Source: Candidatus Cloacimonadota bacterium (lineage in GTDB: Bacteria > Cloacimonadota > Cloacimonadia > Cloacimonadales > TCS61). From it: DNA of 13,833 bases. Below the pieces are notes generated by a model. It did no database searches. It had not been told where the DNA came from and worked only from the letters and a program-made list of their open reading frames with translations. The position numbers and the translations under genes were made by a program. The first letter of the stretch is position 1, and each line of letters opens with the position of its first letter. Location: the NCBI GenBank assembly GCA_014382915.1, contig JACNIV010000280.1:1-13833 (forward strand), written 5' to 3'. Of the stretch, positions 1-7,104 are shown in pieces.

Positions 1-340
1 TGATGAAGCAGGCTTGCAGGCAATTCCACATGTGGAAGCAGGTTTATTCTGGTTTGATATTATTGCCCAGGTTTCCACGCTGCTGGGTCTGCTGGGAACT
101 ATCTTTGGTCTGGTAGCATCCTTCGATGCTCTGGCCAATGCACCCGAAGCTGATAAGAGCCGCCTTCTTACAGAAGGTATTTCCATGGCTATGGGAACCA
201 CAGCCTACGGTCTTATGGTTGCTATTCCCACCATGCTTATCAAAGGTGCTCTTCAGGCACGAGCCGATAAAATTATCAATGATATTGACGAGTATAGTGT
301 AAAAACGATAAATCAGATAACCTACGCTATGAAGGATTAG
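1..340 (+). CDS. ExbB/TolQ/MotA-family proton channel protein (3' part only)
   Basis: The open frame enters from the left edge (first full codon at base 2) and ends with TAG at 338-340, so only the C-terminal part, about 112 residues, is present. Two hydrophobic segments are visible. One contains LLGLLGTIFGLVASF and the other AMGTTAYGLMVAIPT. These match the last two transmembrane helices of ExbB/TolQ proteins, whose Thr and Gly residues line the proton path around ExbD. A charged cytoplasmic tail follows (QARADKIINDIDEYS). The family forms an inner-membrane pentamer that uses proton-motive force to energise TonB- or Tol-like proteins. Two ExbD-like genes and a TonB-like gene follow with short gaps, so this is the first visible gene of that operon. 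The TTG at 14 is internal and not a start, because the homology continues upstream of it. The family is clear, but ExbB, TolQ and AglR-type roles cannot be told apart here. Confidence 0.9.
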   Translation, partial: DEAGLQAIPHVEAGLFWFDIIAQVSTLLGLLGTIFGLVASFDALANAPEADKSRLLTEGISMAMGTTAYGLMVAIPTMLIKGALQARADKIINDIDEYSVKTINQITYAMKD

Positions 341-344
341 TATT

Positions 345-854
345 ATGGCATACGGTCCATCCAAAAACAGGACGGGATCTCAGCACGAACACCGAGAACC
401 TAATCTTATTCCCATCATGAATCTCTTTATAGTTATCATACCCATGTTGATGACCATTATGGTCTCTGTACATCTGGCGATGATAGAAATAACATTACCT
501 TCTCAGACTACTGGCAGTGGCGGCAACGGTGAAGAAGCAGAAGAACAAATGGAAGAACCACCTAAAATAATAACTCTAGCCCTTTTCCCGGATCGTTTCG
601 AGATCATGGTAGAAGGCGTTAAAGGAGTTACTGAGATTCCACAGTTGAGCCCGGGTCGACATGATTTTGTTACTCTTGATAAGAATATGGCCGAACTTAA
701 AATAGCACACGCAAAACAGGGCACAATAGAAGTACTACCTGATCCTACAGTAAGGTTCGATACTTTACTACGTTCGATCGATGTATGCAAGAGCAACGAT
801 TTCCCGAATATCAAGTATCTTACAGCTTTAACCAAATACTACCGAGCAAAATAG
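345..854 (+). CDS. ExbD/TolR-like protein, first copy, with Asn at the usual Asp site
   Basis: This 169-residue protein has the ExbD layout: a short polar N-terminus (1-18), one membrane helix (about 21-47) and a periplasmic domain. The start at 345 has an AAGGA ribosome site (332-336) eight bases upstream, inside the end of the preceding gene. ExbD and TolR carry an essential Asp near the start of the helix, in a TPLIDVLL-like motif. Here the aligned segment reads IPIMNLFIV, with Asn26 at that place (codon AAT at 420-422). The helix is followed by an acidic, Gly-rich stretch (about 56-74) and then an ExbD-type domain ending VLPDPTVRFDTLLRSID. The family normally forms a dimer inside the ExbB ring and carries protons across the membrane. 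With Asn here, this copy may be a structural partner of the second ExbD-like protein. Membership is well supported by topology and context, although the sequence is divergent. Confidence 0.82.
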   Translation: MAYGPSKNRTGSQHEHREPNLIPIMNLFIVIIPMLMTIMVSVHLAMIEITLPSQTTGSGGNGEEAEEQMEEPPKIITLALFPDRFEIMVEGVKGVTEIPQLSPGRHDFVTLDKNMAELKIAHAKQGTIEVLPDPTVRFDTLLRSIDVCKSNDFPNIKYLTALTKYYRAK

Positions 855-863
855 GAGCGTGAT

Positions 864-1400
864 ATGAATCGAGCATCAGTGAAAGTAGATAGATCAGCCG
901 GTAGTTCCGGATTTGCAAAACGCATGCGCGGTAACAAAACAAGGGATCTTAATATTACTTCCCTTATTGATATTCTGACAATTCTACTGGTTTTCATGAT
1001 CAAGAACATCTCCATGGATGCCAGCCAGAAAAATGCTCCCGAAGGTATGCTACTGCCCACAACGATAACCAAGAATGAGCTGATCGAAAGCGGGAAAGCT
1101 GTTTTCGTAAAGATCTACACAGATAAAATCCTCTATGGAGCAGAAAATTTTCCGGTCGGATCGCTGCAGGATTTTATCAGCCGGCAGGATACCAGACAAT
1201 CTCTTCTCAAGTTATTGCATATGGAAGCAAGATCGATAATGGCCATGAACAGCCAACCATGCCTGTTGATCCAGGCGGATAAGGATCTGCCCTGCAGATA
1301 TATCACGGAATTCATAAAATTCAGTGCCCAGGCTTCATTTGCCAACATCTATTTTTCTACTATCCACTCCGAAAATAAAGAAGAAGTGCTGGGTATTTAA
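864..1400 (+). CDS. ExbD/TolR-like protein, second copy, with the conserved Asp
   Basis: This is a 178-residue single-pass inner-membrane protein. An AGGAG site (853-857) lies six bases before the ATG and overlaps the stop of the previous gene, so translation is probably coupled. The N-terminus is basic (1-27). It is followed by LNITSLIDILTILLVFMIK, which matches the ExbD signature and keeps the proton-carrying Asp at residue 36 (GAT at 969-971). The periplasmic part ends with LLIQADKDLPCRYITEFIK, which resembles the ExbD pattern of an acidic turn followed by a helix. With the ExbB-like protein it should form the proton-driven motor, and the TonB-like product encoded 13 bases downstream is the likely output. 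Tandem ExbD-like genes beside an ExbB gene and an AgmX-type gene are known, for example AglR/AglQ/AglS in Myxococcus. The exact process driven here is not shown by the sequence. Confidence 0.9.
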   Translation: MNRASVKVDRSAGSSGFAKRMRGNKTRDLNITSLIDILTILLVFMIKNISMDASQKNAPEGMLLPTTITKNELIESGKAVFVKIYTDKILYGAENFPVGSLQDFISRQDTRQSLLKLLHMEARSIMAMNSQPCLLIQADKDLPCRYITEFIKFSAQASFANIYFSTIHSENKEEVLGI

Positions 1401-1404
1401 AAAA

Positions 1405-1410
1405 GAGGTG
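1405..1410 (+). promoter_or_regulatory. Ribosome binding site fixing the start of the TonB-like gene
   Basis: GAGGTG lies just before the ATG at 1414. The GAGG core is five bases from it. The frame is open further upstream, to an ATG at 1324, but that would overlap the upstream ExbD-like gene by 77 bases and add a 30-residue segment read from another frame of that gene. The start at 1414 is therefore preferred. Confidence 0.7.
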
Positions 1411-1413
1411 GCT

Positions 1414-2838
1414 ATGGTAGAAAAAATATTAAATTTGAAGCTTAAATATAAGGATAAAATCCTTGATATTGCCAGGCAGAAAAGAGATTTCAGCAAATCT
1501 TTTATAATCGGAAGTAATAAATTTATCTTCTGGCAGATTCTGGATAAGGCTTTTCCTGACAAGTATTCACTTATCTCCAAAAGCGGCTCCTCCTACAGGC
1601 TGAAACTGCGCGAGGGTATGGATATAACGATCAAAAAGGACAATCAGGAACTGACAAAAGATGACCTGCGGAGAGCAAACCTGCTGAAGGGTAATACGCT
1701 GACTCTAGATCAATCTACTATTGGGGCAGTAACTTTTGGGGGAGATTGGAAGATAGAGTACAATTTCATAGAACCCTACAGATATGTGGCTACCAGGGAA
1801 GAATTGACCGTTGCCAAGCAGTTTGCCAAAGCCAGTCCTCTTTCACCGCAGGAAAAATTTACCAGGATTTTTGTAACCCTGGGTGTGCTGGCTACCTGGA
1901 TAGGTCTTTATATTGCAGAGAGTAACTATGTGCCTCCCGTGAGATTAGATTTCGCAGAACGTCTGCTAAGGATCGAAGAATATGCTACCCAGGTTGAAGT
2001 AGGAGAGGTAGAAGAAGTGGTCGGTCCCACCGAAACCGGACCAAAAAGCCGGGAAGAGATGGAAGAGGAAGTTACCGAGCAGGTCGAACAAGCTCAGGCC
2101 ATGTCATCTAAGGAATTTGAACAAGAGTTCGGACTTACTCTGGGAGATGGCATAAGCGGTATGCCCGGCGGAGAGGGAGTCGGTGATTTCAGCAATGAAC
2201 TTCTGGAAGTTACGGAAGTAAGTGAAATCGTTGTTGCCGGTACGGGTCCCGGAACGGGCAGTGGACCGGTAGCCACCAGGGGAGCCAGTGATCTGGATGT
2301 AGCCGGAGCCGGAGGATTTGATCTGGAAGGAGTAGGAGACGGACTGGGTGATATTGGTGGTCTGGAAGGTCTCGATCTGGGTGGAACCGGTGGTTTTGAA
2401 GAGGTTGACCTGGCCAGTCTGGGCGGTGATGTAGGAAGTTACAACGTTACCAAAGTAGAGAGTAAAGCTCAATTCCAGGCTGTTAAAAAGCGTTTTGCCG
2501 GTATCAAGATGGTGAAAGAGGGAACCATCAAGATCGAAGAGATGACTCCTGAAGCAAAAACAGAACTGGCTAATATCGATAATGTGGTGAGCACCTATAA
2601 GCCGCAGATCACCAAACTGTTCACCGTGGAATCGATGATAATGGATATGTACGGCACGATCGAATTTTCATTGATCATCAGTGCTTCGGGTAGGGTAGAA
2701 GCGGTTGATATGGAAGTGGCTGATGGCAGCTATTTCACAGATAACTTTCTGGGAAAATGCCGTCAGATCATTCTCAACTGGAAAATTAAAGTAAAAGAAC
2801 CCATTGGTTACAGTTTCCGTATGAAGTTCTATAAATAA
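1414..2838 (+). CDS. TonB-like energy transducer with C-terminal AgmX/PglI-type domain
   Basis: Read from 1414 this is a 474-residue protein. Residues 1-145 form a soluble, mostly beta-rich N-terminal domain that I do not recognise with certainty; an FHA-like or other small cytoplasmic domain is possible. One membrane helix follows (about 151-169, IFVTLGVLATWIGLYIAES), then PPV and an acidic region rich in Glu (about 190-240). A long Gly/Asp/Leu linker (about 245-345) repeats units such as GGLEGLDLGGTGGF. The last 85 residues read like an AgmX/PglI or TonB C-terminal domain: helix, FTVES, GTIEFSLIISASGRVEAVDM, then a C...ILNWKIK ending. Such proteins span the periplasm and pass force from an ExbB/ExbD motor to outer-membrane partners. 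The position as last gene of the motor operon supports this. The partner is unknown; the receptor gene 4 kb away is one candidate. Confidence 0.82.
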   Translation: MVEKILNLKLKYKDKILDIARQKRDFSKSFIIGSNKFIFWQILDKAFPDKYSLISKSGSSYRLKLREGMDITIKKDNQELTKDDLRRANLLKGNTLTLDQSTIGAVTFGGDWKIEYNFIEPYRYVATREELTVAKQFAKASPLSPQEKFTRIFVTLGVLATWIGLYIAESNYVPPVRLDFAERLLRIEEYATQVEVGEVEEVVGPTETGPKSREEMEEEVTEQVEQAQAMSSKEFEQEFGLTLGDGISGMPGGEGVGDFSNELLEVTEVSEIVVAGTGPGTGSGPVATRGASDLDVAGAGGFDLEGVGDGLGDIGGLEGLDLGGTGGFEEVDLASLGGDVGSYNVTKVESKAQFQAVKKRFAGIKMVKEGTIKIEEMTPEAKTELANIDNVVSTYKPQITKLFTVESMIMDMYGTIEFSLIISASGRVEAVDMEVADGSYFTDNFLGKCRQIILNWKIKVKEPIGYSFRMKFYK

Positions 2839-2851
2839 AATCATATTAAAT

Positions 2852-2881
2852 AAAAGCCCTCTTTGCTGGAGGGCTTTTTTT
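2852..2881 (+). terminator. Rho-independent terminator after the ExbB/ExbD/TonB-like operon
   Basis: A perfect 8-bp stem, AAGCCCTC (2854-2861) with GAGGGCTT (2869-2876), closes a seven-base loop and is followed by an uninterrupted T run to 2881. It starts 15 bases after the stop codon of the TonB-like gene. The priA start codon follows the T run directly, so the 3' arm also carries the only good ribosome site for priA. Confidence 0.9.
2868..2873 (+). promoter_or_regulatory. priA Shine-Dalgarno sequence inside the terminator stem
   Basis: GGAGGG lies eight bases before the ATG at 2882 and is the only purine-rich ribosome site near either possible priA start (2882 or 2888). Five of its six bases (2869-2873) belong to the 3' arm of the terminator hairpin, so folding of the hairpin would hide it from the ribosome. 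Confidence 0.55.
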
Positions 2882-5278
2882 ATGCTTATGAAATATTACG
2901 AAATCGCCTTGCCCATCAGAGTTGAAAAACTTTATGTATACAAAACCGAAGAAGATATCCGACAGGGTTGCCGCGTGCTGGTTTCGTTGCAGAATAGTTT
3001 CCATACGGGTATTGTCTGGCAGGAAGCTGCAAAATTGGATGAAAACCTGAAATACAAAGATATCCTGGAGATTATCGATGAAAATCCCAAGATCTCTCAT
3101 AATCAGCTGCAGTTGGCCCAGTGGCTAAGCAACTATTATCAATGCGGTCTGGGACAGACTCTGGCTGCTATGCTGCCTTCCGGATTCAATGTCCAACTGC
3201 AGCAGCAGGTAATAAAGATAGCAGATAAACCTTTCTTGGATTCTGACGGAACACCCGAACTTATCCTGAATCAGTTAAGTAAATTGAACTGGCTCAATAT
3301 TTCTGATCTGAAAAAGAAACTGAACATCAAAGCAACGGTCTTTAATTCCTGGCTGGAAAAACTGGAAAATCAACATATCATTGCCATAAAGAGAGTTTAT
3401 GATGCCAGGATAAAAGAGAAGCTGGCAAATTTTATTATCTTGAACCGGGTTAAAGAGATTCTCCAACTAACAGAAAAACAAAAAGCAGCCTGGGAACTGA
3501 TCAAGCAAAAAGGAACTGAGTTCCCACTCCAGGAAATTGTCGATAAAGTCAGCCGCTCTATTCTGAAAGCACTGGAAAATAAAGGTATTCTGCGTATTGA
3601 ACCGCGGGAGGTGAGAGAGGAATATTTTATTATTCCCTCTGAGCAAAAACCAAAAAAACTCAAATTGACAGACGAACAAAAAGAGGCTGTGCATAAAATA
3701 AACAGCTCTATCCAGAATGATAATTTCCAGACTTTTCTGCTCTATGGCATCACAGGTAGCGGTAAAACCGAAGTCTATATTCGAGTTATCAGAAAGTGTC
3801 TGGAAAAAGAGAGAACAGCCCTCATGCTGGTACCTGAGATCTCGCTGACCCCGCAGCTGGTGGAACGCTTTTATAATGCTTTTGGTCAGGATATCGCCAT
3901 TTTGCATAGTCACCTCAACGAGCGTCAGCGCTGGCAACAGTGGAATAAGATAAACTCAGGGGAAAGCAAAATTGTTATCGGAGCCCGTAGTGCTATTTTT
4001 GCTCCCCTGGAAAATATCGGCATCATCATCGTCGATGAGGAACACGAAAATACCTACAAACAGGATAAAACTCCCAGGTACAATGGCCGGGATGTTGCTA
4101 TTGTTCGTGCCCGTTTGTCGAACGCTGTCGTCATTCTGGGCAGTGCCACTCCCTCTCTGGAGAGCTGGCAGAATGTGGGAAACGGCAAATCTATTCTTCT
4201 GCAATTGACCAAACGTCCTTTGACTTACGAACTTCCCTCCGTGCAGATCATCGATCTGAAAAAAGAAGAGGATCCGACCACGCATTTTTCCGCTATACTC
4301 AAGGAGAAGATCGAAGAAAAACTGATAGCCGGGGAACAGATCATTCTTTTTCATAACAGAAGAGGACATTCATCTTTTGTGCAGTGTATTTCCTGCGGCA
4401 AGCTTTTTCAGTGTCCGCACTGCGAGATCAGTATGAATTTTCACAGCAGCTCGCAGGAGCTTATCTGTCACTATTGCGGTCACAAGATCGATCTTCCTCG
4501 CAAATGTCCCGAATGTGGCAGCTTTATGTTCAACTTCGGAGCGCCAGGCACCCAGCAGATAGAGAAACATTTGCATTTGCTATTCCCGTCTGCCCGTATC
4601 CTGCGCATGGATTCTGATTCTACCCGCAGGAAAGACAGTTACGATTCCATGTTCGAGCGTATGAAAAAGGGTAATATCGACATTCTGCTTGGTACCCAGA
4701 TGATCGCTAAGGGATTGGATTTTGCCAACGTTACACTAGTCGGTGTTATCTCAGCCGATATCGGCTTGAATATTCCCGATTTTCGGGCGGCGGAAAGGAC
4801 CTTTCAACTTCTCACCCAGGTGGCGGGTCGCAGTGGCAGGGGAGAAAAACCGGGTGAGGTTATCATTCAAACTTATAATCCCGAGCATTATGCTATTACC
4901 TGCGCTACCCGTCAGGATTTCGTCTCCTTTTCCAGGCAGGAGCTAGAACTCCGGAAGCTTCTAAAATATCCGCCGACTTATCGCCTGGCACGCTTCTTAT
5001 TTGCTCATAAAAATGAGAAATATCTGCGTACCCAACTGGTGAAAAATGATCACATAATTGAAAGACTGAAAAAACTATTTAAACCTGAAAATCTCTTTGT
5101 GTTGGGTCCCGTGCCAGCCCCTTTTGTCAAGCTGCAGAATAACTATCGCTATCATATCATTCTGAAGGCAGATTCAGTGCAGACCCTTTCCAGAAGTGTG
5201 AACTATCTGAAAGAGAACCTGAAGCTGGGTAGTACCATCAGGTTGTCTATCGATATCGATCCCTATGGGCTTCTCTGA
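2882..5278 (+). CDS. priA: Primosomal protein N' (replication restart helicase PriA)
   Basis: PriA is a superfamily 2 DNA helicase (3'-5') that recognises abandoned replication forks and reloads the replisome. The 798-residue product has the complete layout. An N-terminal DNA-binding domain (about 1-105) is followed by a winged-helix region (about 130-240). The helicase core has Walker A GITGSGKT at 289-296, the DEEH box at 385-388 and LGSATPS at 419-425. Eight zinc-binding Cys in four CxxC pairs lie at 502/505, 511/514, 529/532 and 542/545. The second helicase lobe carries LLGTQMIAKGLDF (602-614) and QVAGRSGRG (646-654). The C-terminal domain ends DIDPYGLL. It is slightly longer than the E. 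coli protein (732 residues). Start 2882 is chosen for its eight-base spacing from GGAGGG; Met3 at 2888 is the alternative. mtnA follows after 32 bases, suggesting co-transcription. Confidence 0.97.
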   Translation: MLMKYYEIALPIRVEKLYVYKTEEDIRQGCRVLVSLQNSFHTGIVWQEAAKLDENLKYKDILEIIDENPKISHNQLQLAQWLSNYYQCGLGQTLAAMLPSGFNVQLQQQVIKIADKPFLDSDGTPELILNQLSKLNWLNISDLKKKLNIKATVFNSWLEKLENQHIIAIKRVYDARIKEKLANFIILNRVKEILQLTEKQKAAWELIKQKGTEFPLQEIVDKVSRSILKALENKGILRIEPREVREEYFIIPSEQKPKKLKLTDEQKEAVHKINSSIQNDNFQTFLLYGITGSGKTEVYIRVIRKCLEKERTALMLVPEISLTPQLVERFYNAFGQDIAILHSHLNERQRWQQWNKINSGESKIVIGARSAIFAPLENIGIIIVDEEHENTYKQDKTPRYNGRDVAIVRARLSNAVVILGSATPSLESWQNVGNGKSILLQLTKRPLTYELPSVQIIDLKKEEDPTTHFSAILKEKIEEKLIAGEQIILFHNRRGHSSFVQCISCGKLFQCPHCEISMNFHSSSQELICHYCGHKIDLPRKCPECGSFMFNFGAPGTQQIEKHLHLLFPSARILRMDSDSTRRKDSYDSMFERMKKGNIDILLGTQMIAKGLDFANVTLVGVISADIGLNIPDFRAAERTFQLLTQVAGRSGRGEKPGEVIIQTYNPEHYAITCATRQDFVSFSRQELELRKLLKYPPTYRLARFLFAHKNEKYLRTQLVKNDHIIERLKKLFKPENLFVLGPVPAPFVKLQNNYRYHIILKADSVQTLSRSVNYLKENLKLGSTIRLSIDIDPYGLL

Positions 5279-5310
5279 TCGGTATCTCTTTAGAAACAGG
5301 GATATAGAAT

Positions 5311-6345
5311 ATGAAAATGAATATTCGTTCGTTAGAATTCAAAAACAATAAATTGTTCTTAATAGATCAGAGAGTATTACCACAGCAATATAAAAAATTT
5401 ATCTGCAGGAATTTTAAAGATGTTGAATTTGCCATTACCGATATGGTGGTAAGAGGAGCTCCCGCCATCGGAGTAACCGCAGCTTACGGAATTGTGCTGG
5501 CTGCGATCGAGTTTATCGATCTTCCTCCCAAAGATTTTTTCAAAAAAATGCATCTGGCCTGTGATCTTATCAACAAGTCCCGTCCTACTGCCGTCAACCT
5601 GATGTGGGCGATAACCAGAATGAGTAAACTGCTGATAGAAAGCAAGACTCAAAAAGAGATATTAAGTGATTTGAGAAAGGAAGCAAATATAATAGCAGAT
5701 GAAGATATACAGACAAATAAAAAAATGGGGCAATTGGGAAATTCGCTTATCCCACAGAAGGCTACGATCCTTACTCATTGCAATACAGGCGCTCTGGCAA
5801 CCGTGAAATACGGCACGGCACTGGGAGTTATCCGTGCTGCTGTTGCATCCGGCAAAGATATTTTCGTCTATGCAGATGAAACCCGCCCCCGTTTGCAGGG
5901 CAGCAGACTTACAGCCTGGGAACTGGTTCAGGAAGGCATTCCCGCCAAACTGATAGCAGACAGTGTAGCCGCCACTCTGATCCGCGATGGCAAGATCGAC
6001 CTGATCCTGGTAGGTGCGGACAGGATTGCCACCAATGGTGATACTGCCAATAAGATCGGCACCTTCATGCTCTCTGTAATGGCCAGGGTTTACCGGATTC
6101 CCTTTTATATAGTTGCTCCCACCACCACCATCGATTTTTCCAGGCAAACAGGAACTGAGATTGAGATCGAAGAACGCTCTCCCCGCGAGGTTACTCATAT
6201 CATGAATGTGCAGATCGCACCTGACAACATCGATATTTATAATCCTGCTTTCGATGTTACACCAAACGAAAATATCACAGCTATTATTACGGAAAAAGGC
6301 ATTATTGAAAAACCTTTCAAAGAGAATATTCTGAAATTAAAATAA
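5311..6345 (+). CDS. mtnA: S-methyl-5-thioribose-1-phosphate isomerase
   Basis: This 344-residue enzyme converts 5-methylthioribose-1-phosphate to 5-methylthioribulose-1-phosphate in the cytosol, salvaging methylthioadenosine (in some organisms also the deoxyribose analogue from 5'-deoxyadenosine). The fold relates to eIF2B subunits. Family motifs are intact: MVVRGAPAIGVTAAYG (45-60), THCNTGALAT with the catalytic Cys157, DETRPRLQGSRLTAWEL (189-205), and VGADRIATNGDTANKIGTF (234-252) with the catalytic Asp237. Both residues correspond to Cys160 and Asp240 of Bacillus subtilis MtnA, which separates it from eIF2B-like and ribose-1,5-bisphosphate isomerase relatives. The ATG at 5311 has AGGGA (5298-5302) eight bases upstream; Met3 at 5317 is a less likely start. 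The next gene begins ten bases after its stop and encodes a class II aldolase-type enzyme likely to take its product. Confidence 0.95.
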   Translation: MKMNIRSLEFKNNKLFLIDQRVLPQQYKKFICRNFKDVEFAITDMVVRGAPAIGVTAAYGIVLAAIEFIDLPPKDFFKKMHLACDLINKSRPTAVNLMWAITRMSKLLIESKTQKEILSDLRKEANIIADEDIQTNKKMGQLGNSLIPQKATILTHCNTGALATVKYGTALGVIRAAVASGKDIFVYADETRPRLQGSRLTAWELVQEGIPAKLIADSVAATLIRDGKIDLILVGADRIATNGDTANKIGTFMLSVMARVYRIPFYIVAPTTTIDFSRQTGTEIEIEERSPREVTHIMNVQIAPDNIDIYNPAFDVTPNENITAIITEKGIIEKPFKENILKLK

Positions 6346-6355
6346 GGAAATTTAT

Positions 6356-7000
6356 ATGTTATTTAAAAAAATACGAAATGAGATCGTAGATATGGAAAGA
6401 GAGATAGCAGTCTCCGGTTTTAACCTGGGAACCTGGGGGAATATCTCTATTAGAGCAGATGAATATCATATTGCCATTACTCCTTCCGGGGTTGCCTACC
6501 GGGCCATGAAAGCGGAAAATATAGTTGTTGTAAATCTGAACGGAAAGACAGTGGAAGGCGACAAAAAACCATCTATCGAACTGCCGTTGCATATTGAAAT
6601 CTACAGGGCGAAAAAGAGAGTGAAGGCGATCATTCATACTCACAGCGTCCATTGCACAGCCTTTGCCATAGCCAGAAAACCGATTCCGGCAGTGTGTGAA
6701 GATATGGTTCAGATCGTGGGTGGCAGAGTGGAAGTTGCCAGCTATTTCCTGCCCGGCTCACAGGAACTGGCGCAGGCAGCAATTGCAACCCTGCAAGATA
6801 AAAGTGCCTGCCTGCTGGCCAATCACGGGTTACTTACAGTTGCAGACAGTTTACCAGAAGCATACAAGGTGGCACAGATCGTTGAAAAATCTGCGCAGGC
6901 GGTAATTTTAGCCGAAACTTTGGGTGGAGCGGTGGAATTATCTCAAGACGATATCGATTTTATGCGTGATTTCTATCTGCATAAATACGGACAGAAATAA
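6356..7000 (+). CDS. Class II aldolase (5-methylthioribulose-1-phosphate aldolase, or MtnB-type dehydratase)
   Basis: This is a 214-residue zinc enzyme of the class II aldolase/adducin family. The N-terminal GTWGNISIR (25-33) and ITPSG (41-45) are phosphate-binding features. PSIELPLH supplies the probable catalytic Glu75. HTHS gives zinc ligands His94 and His96, and ANHG gives the third, His157. This fits L-fuculose-phosphate aldolase-like proteins in length and motif order. AAGGAAA (6344-6350) overlaps the mtnA stop and lies five bases before the ATG, so the two genes are coupled. With mtnA, the product could be the aldolase of the DHAP shunt (Ald2/DrdA type), splitting the ketopentose phosphate to dihydroxyacetone phosphate and an aldehyde. 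It could instead be MtnB, the dehydratase of the full methionine salvage pathway. No mtnC, mtnD or mtnE is present in the window, which slightly favours the aldolase. The family is certain; the substrate is inferred. Confidence 0.85.
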   Translation: MLFKKIRNEIVDMEREIAVSGFNLGTWGNISIRADEYHIAITPSGVAYRAMKAENIVVVNLNGKTVEGDKKPSIELPLHIEIYRAKKRVKAIIHTHSVHCTAFAIARKPIPAVCEDMVQIVGGRVEVASYFLPGSQELAQAAIATLQDKSACLLANHGLLTVADSLPEAYKVAQIVEKSAQAVILAETLGGAVELSQDDIDFMRDFYLHKYGQK

Positions 7001-7023
7001 AAGCACGCTACTTTGATAAAAAA

Positions 7024-7104
7024 TTAGAATTCAAACTCTAATCCAAATATCGGCAGTATCCCCCACTGATAGATCGTATCCTCTTCATTCCGAAACTGGT
7101 TCTA
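7024..7104 (-). other. Severed C-terminal coding tail of the TonB-dependent receptor
   Basis: Reading on past the TAG at 7104-7102 in the same frame gives 25 more residues and then TAA (7026-7024). The tail begins NQFRNEE and ends QWGILPIFGLEFEF. It finishes with alternating hydrophobic residues and a terminal Phe, the usual last strand and sorting signal of an outer-membrane barrel. The codon at the break would read TGG (YYWNQF) if one base differed. The tail has no start codon or ribosome site of its own, so it is expressed only by read-through, or the TAG is recent or a sequence error. Confidence 0.85.

Noticed and set aside
1324..1413. Longer N-terminus for the TonB-like protein from ATG 1324
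   Set aside because: It would overlap the second ExbD-like gene by 77 bases, has no ribosome site, and adds residues unlike any signal or domain. ATG 1414 has GAGGTG.
2804..2835. TTGGTT and TATAAA as a priA promoter
   Set aside because: The spacing is 20 bases and both boxes lie in or at the end of the TonB-like coding sequence. The evidence is too weak to list.
7001..7023. Terminator between the convergent aldolase and receptor genes
   Set aside because: Only a four-base inverted repeat (AAAG/CTTT) is visible, with no real stem.
7102..7104. TAG in the receptor read as a reassigned codon (for example Trp or pyrrolysine)
   Set aside because: TAG serves as the normal stop for five other genes in the window (ends at 340, 854, 11482, 12030 and 13100), so general reassignment is unlikely. 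A point change or sequence error is simpler.
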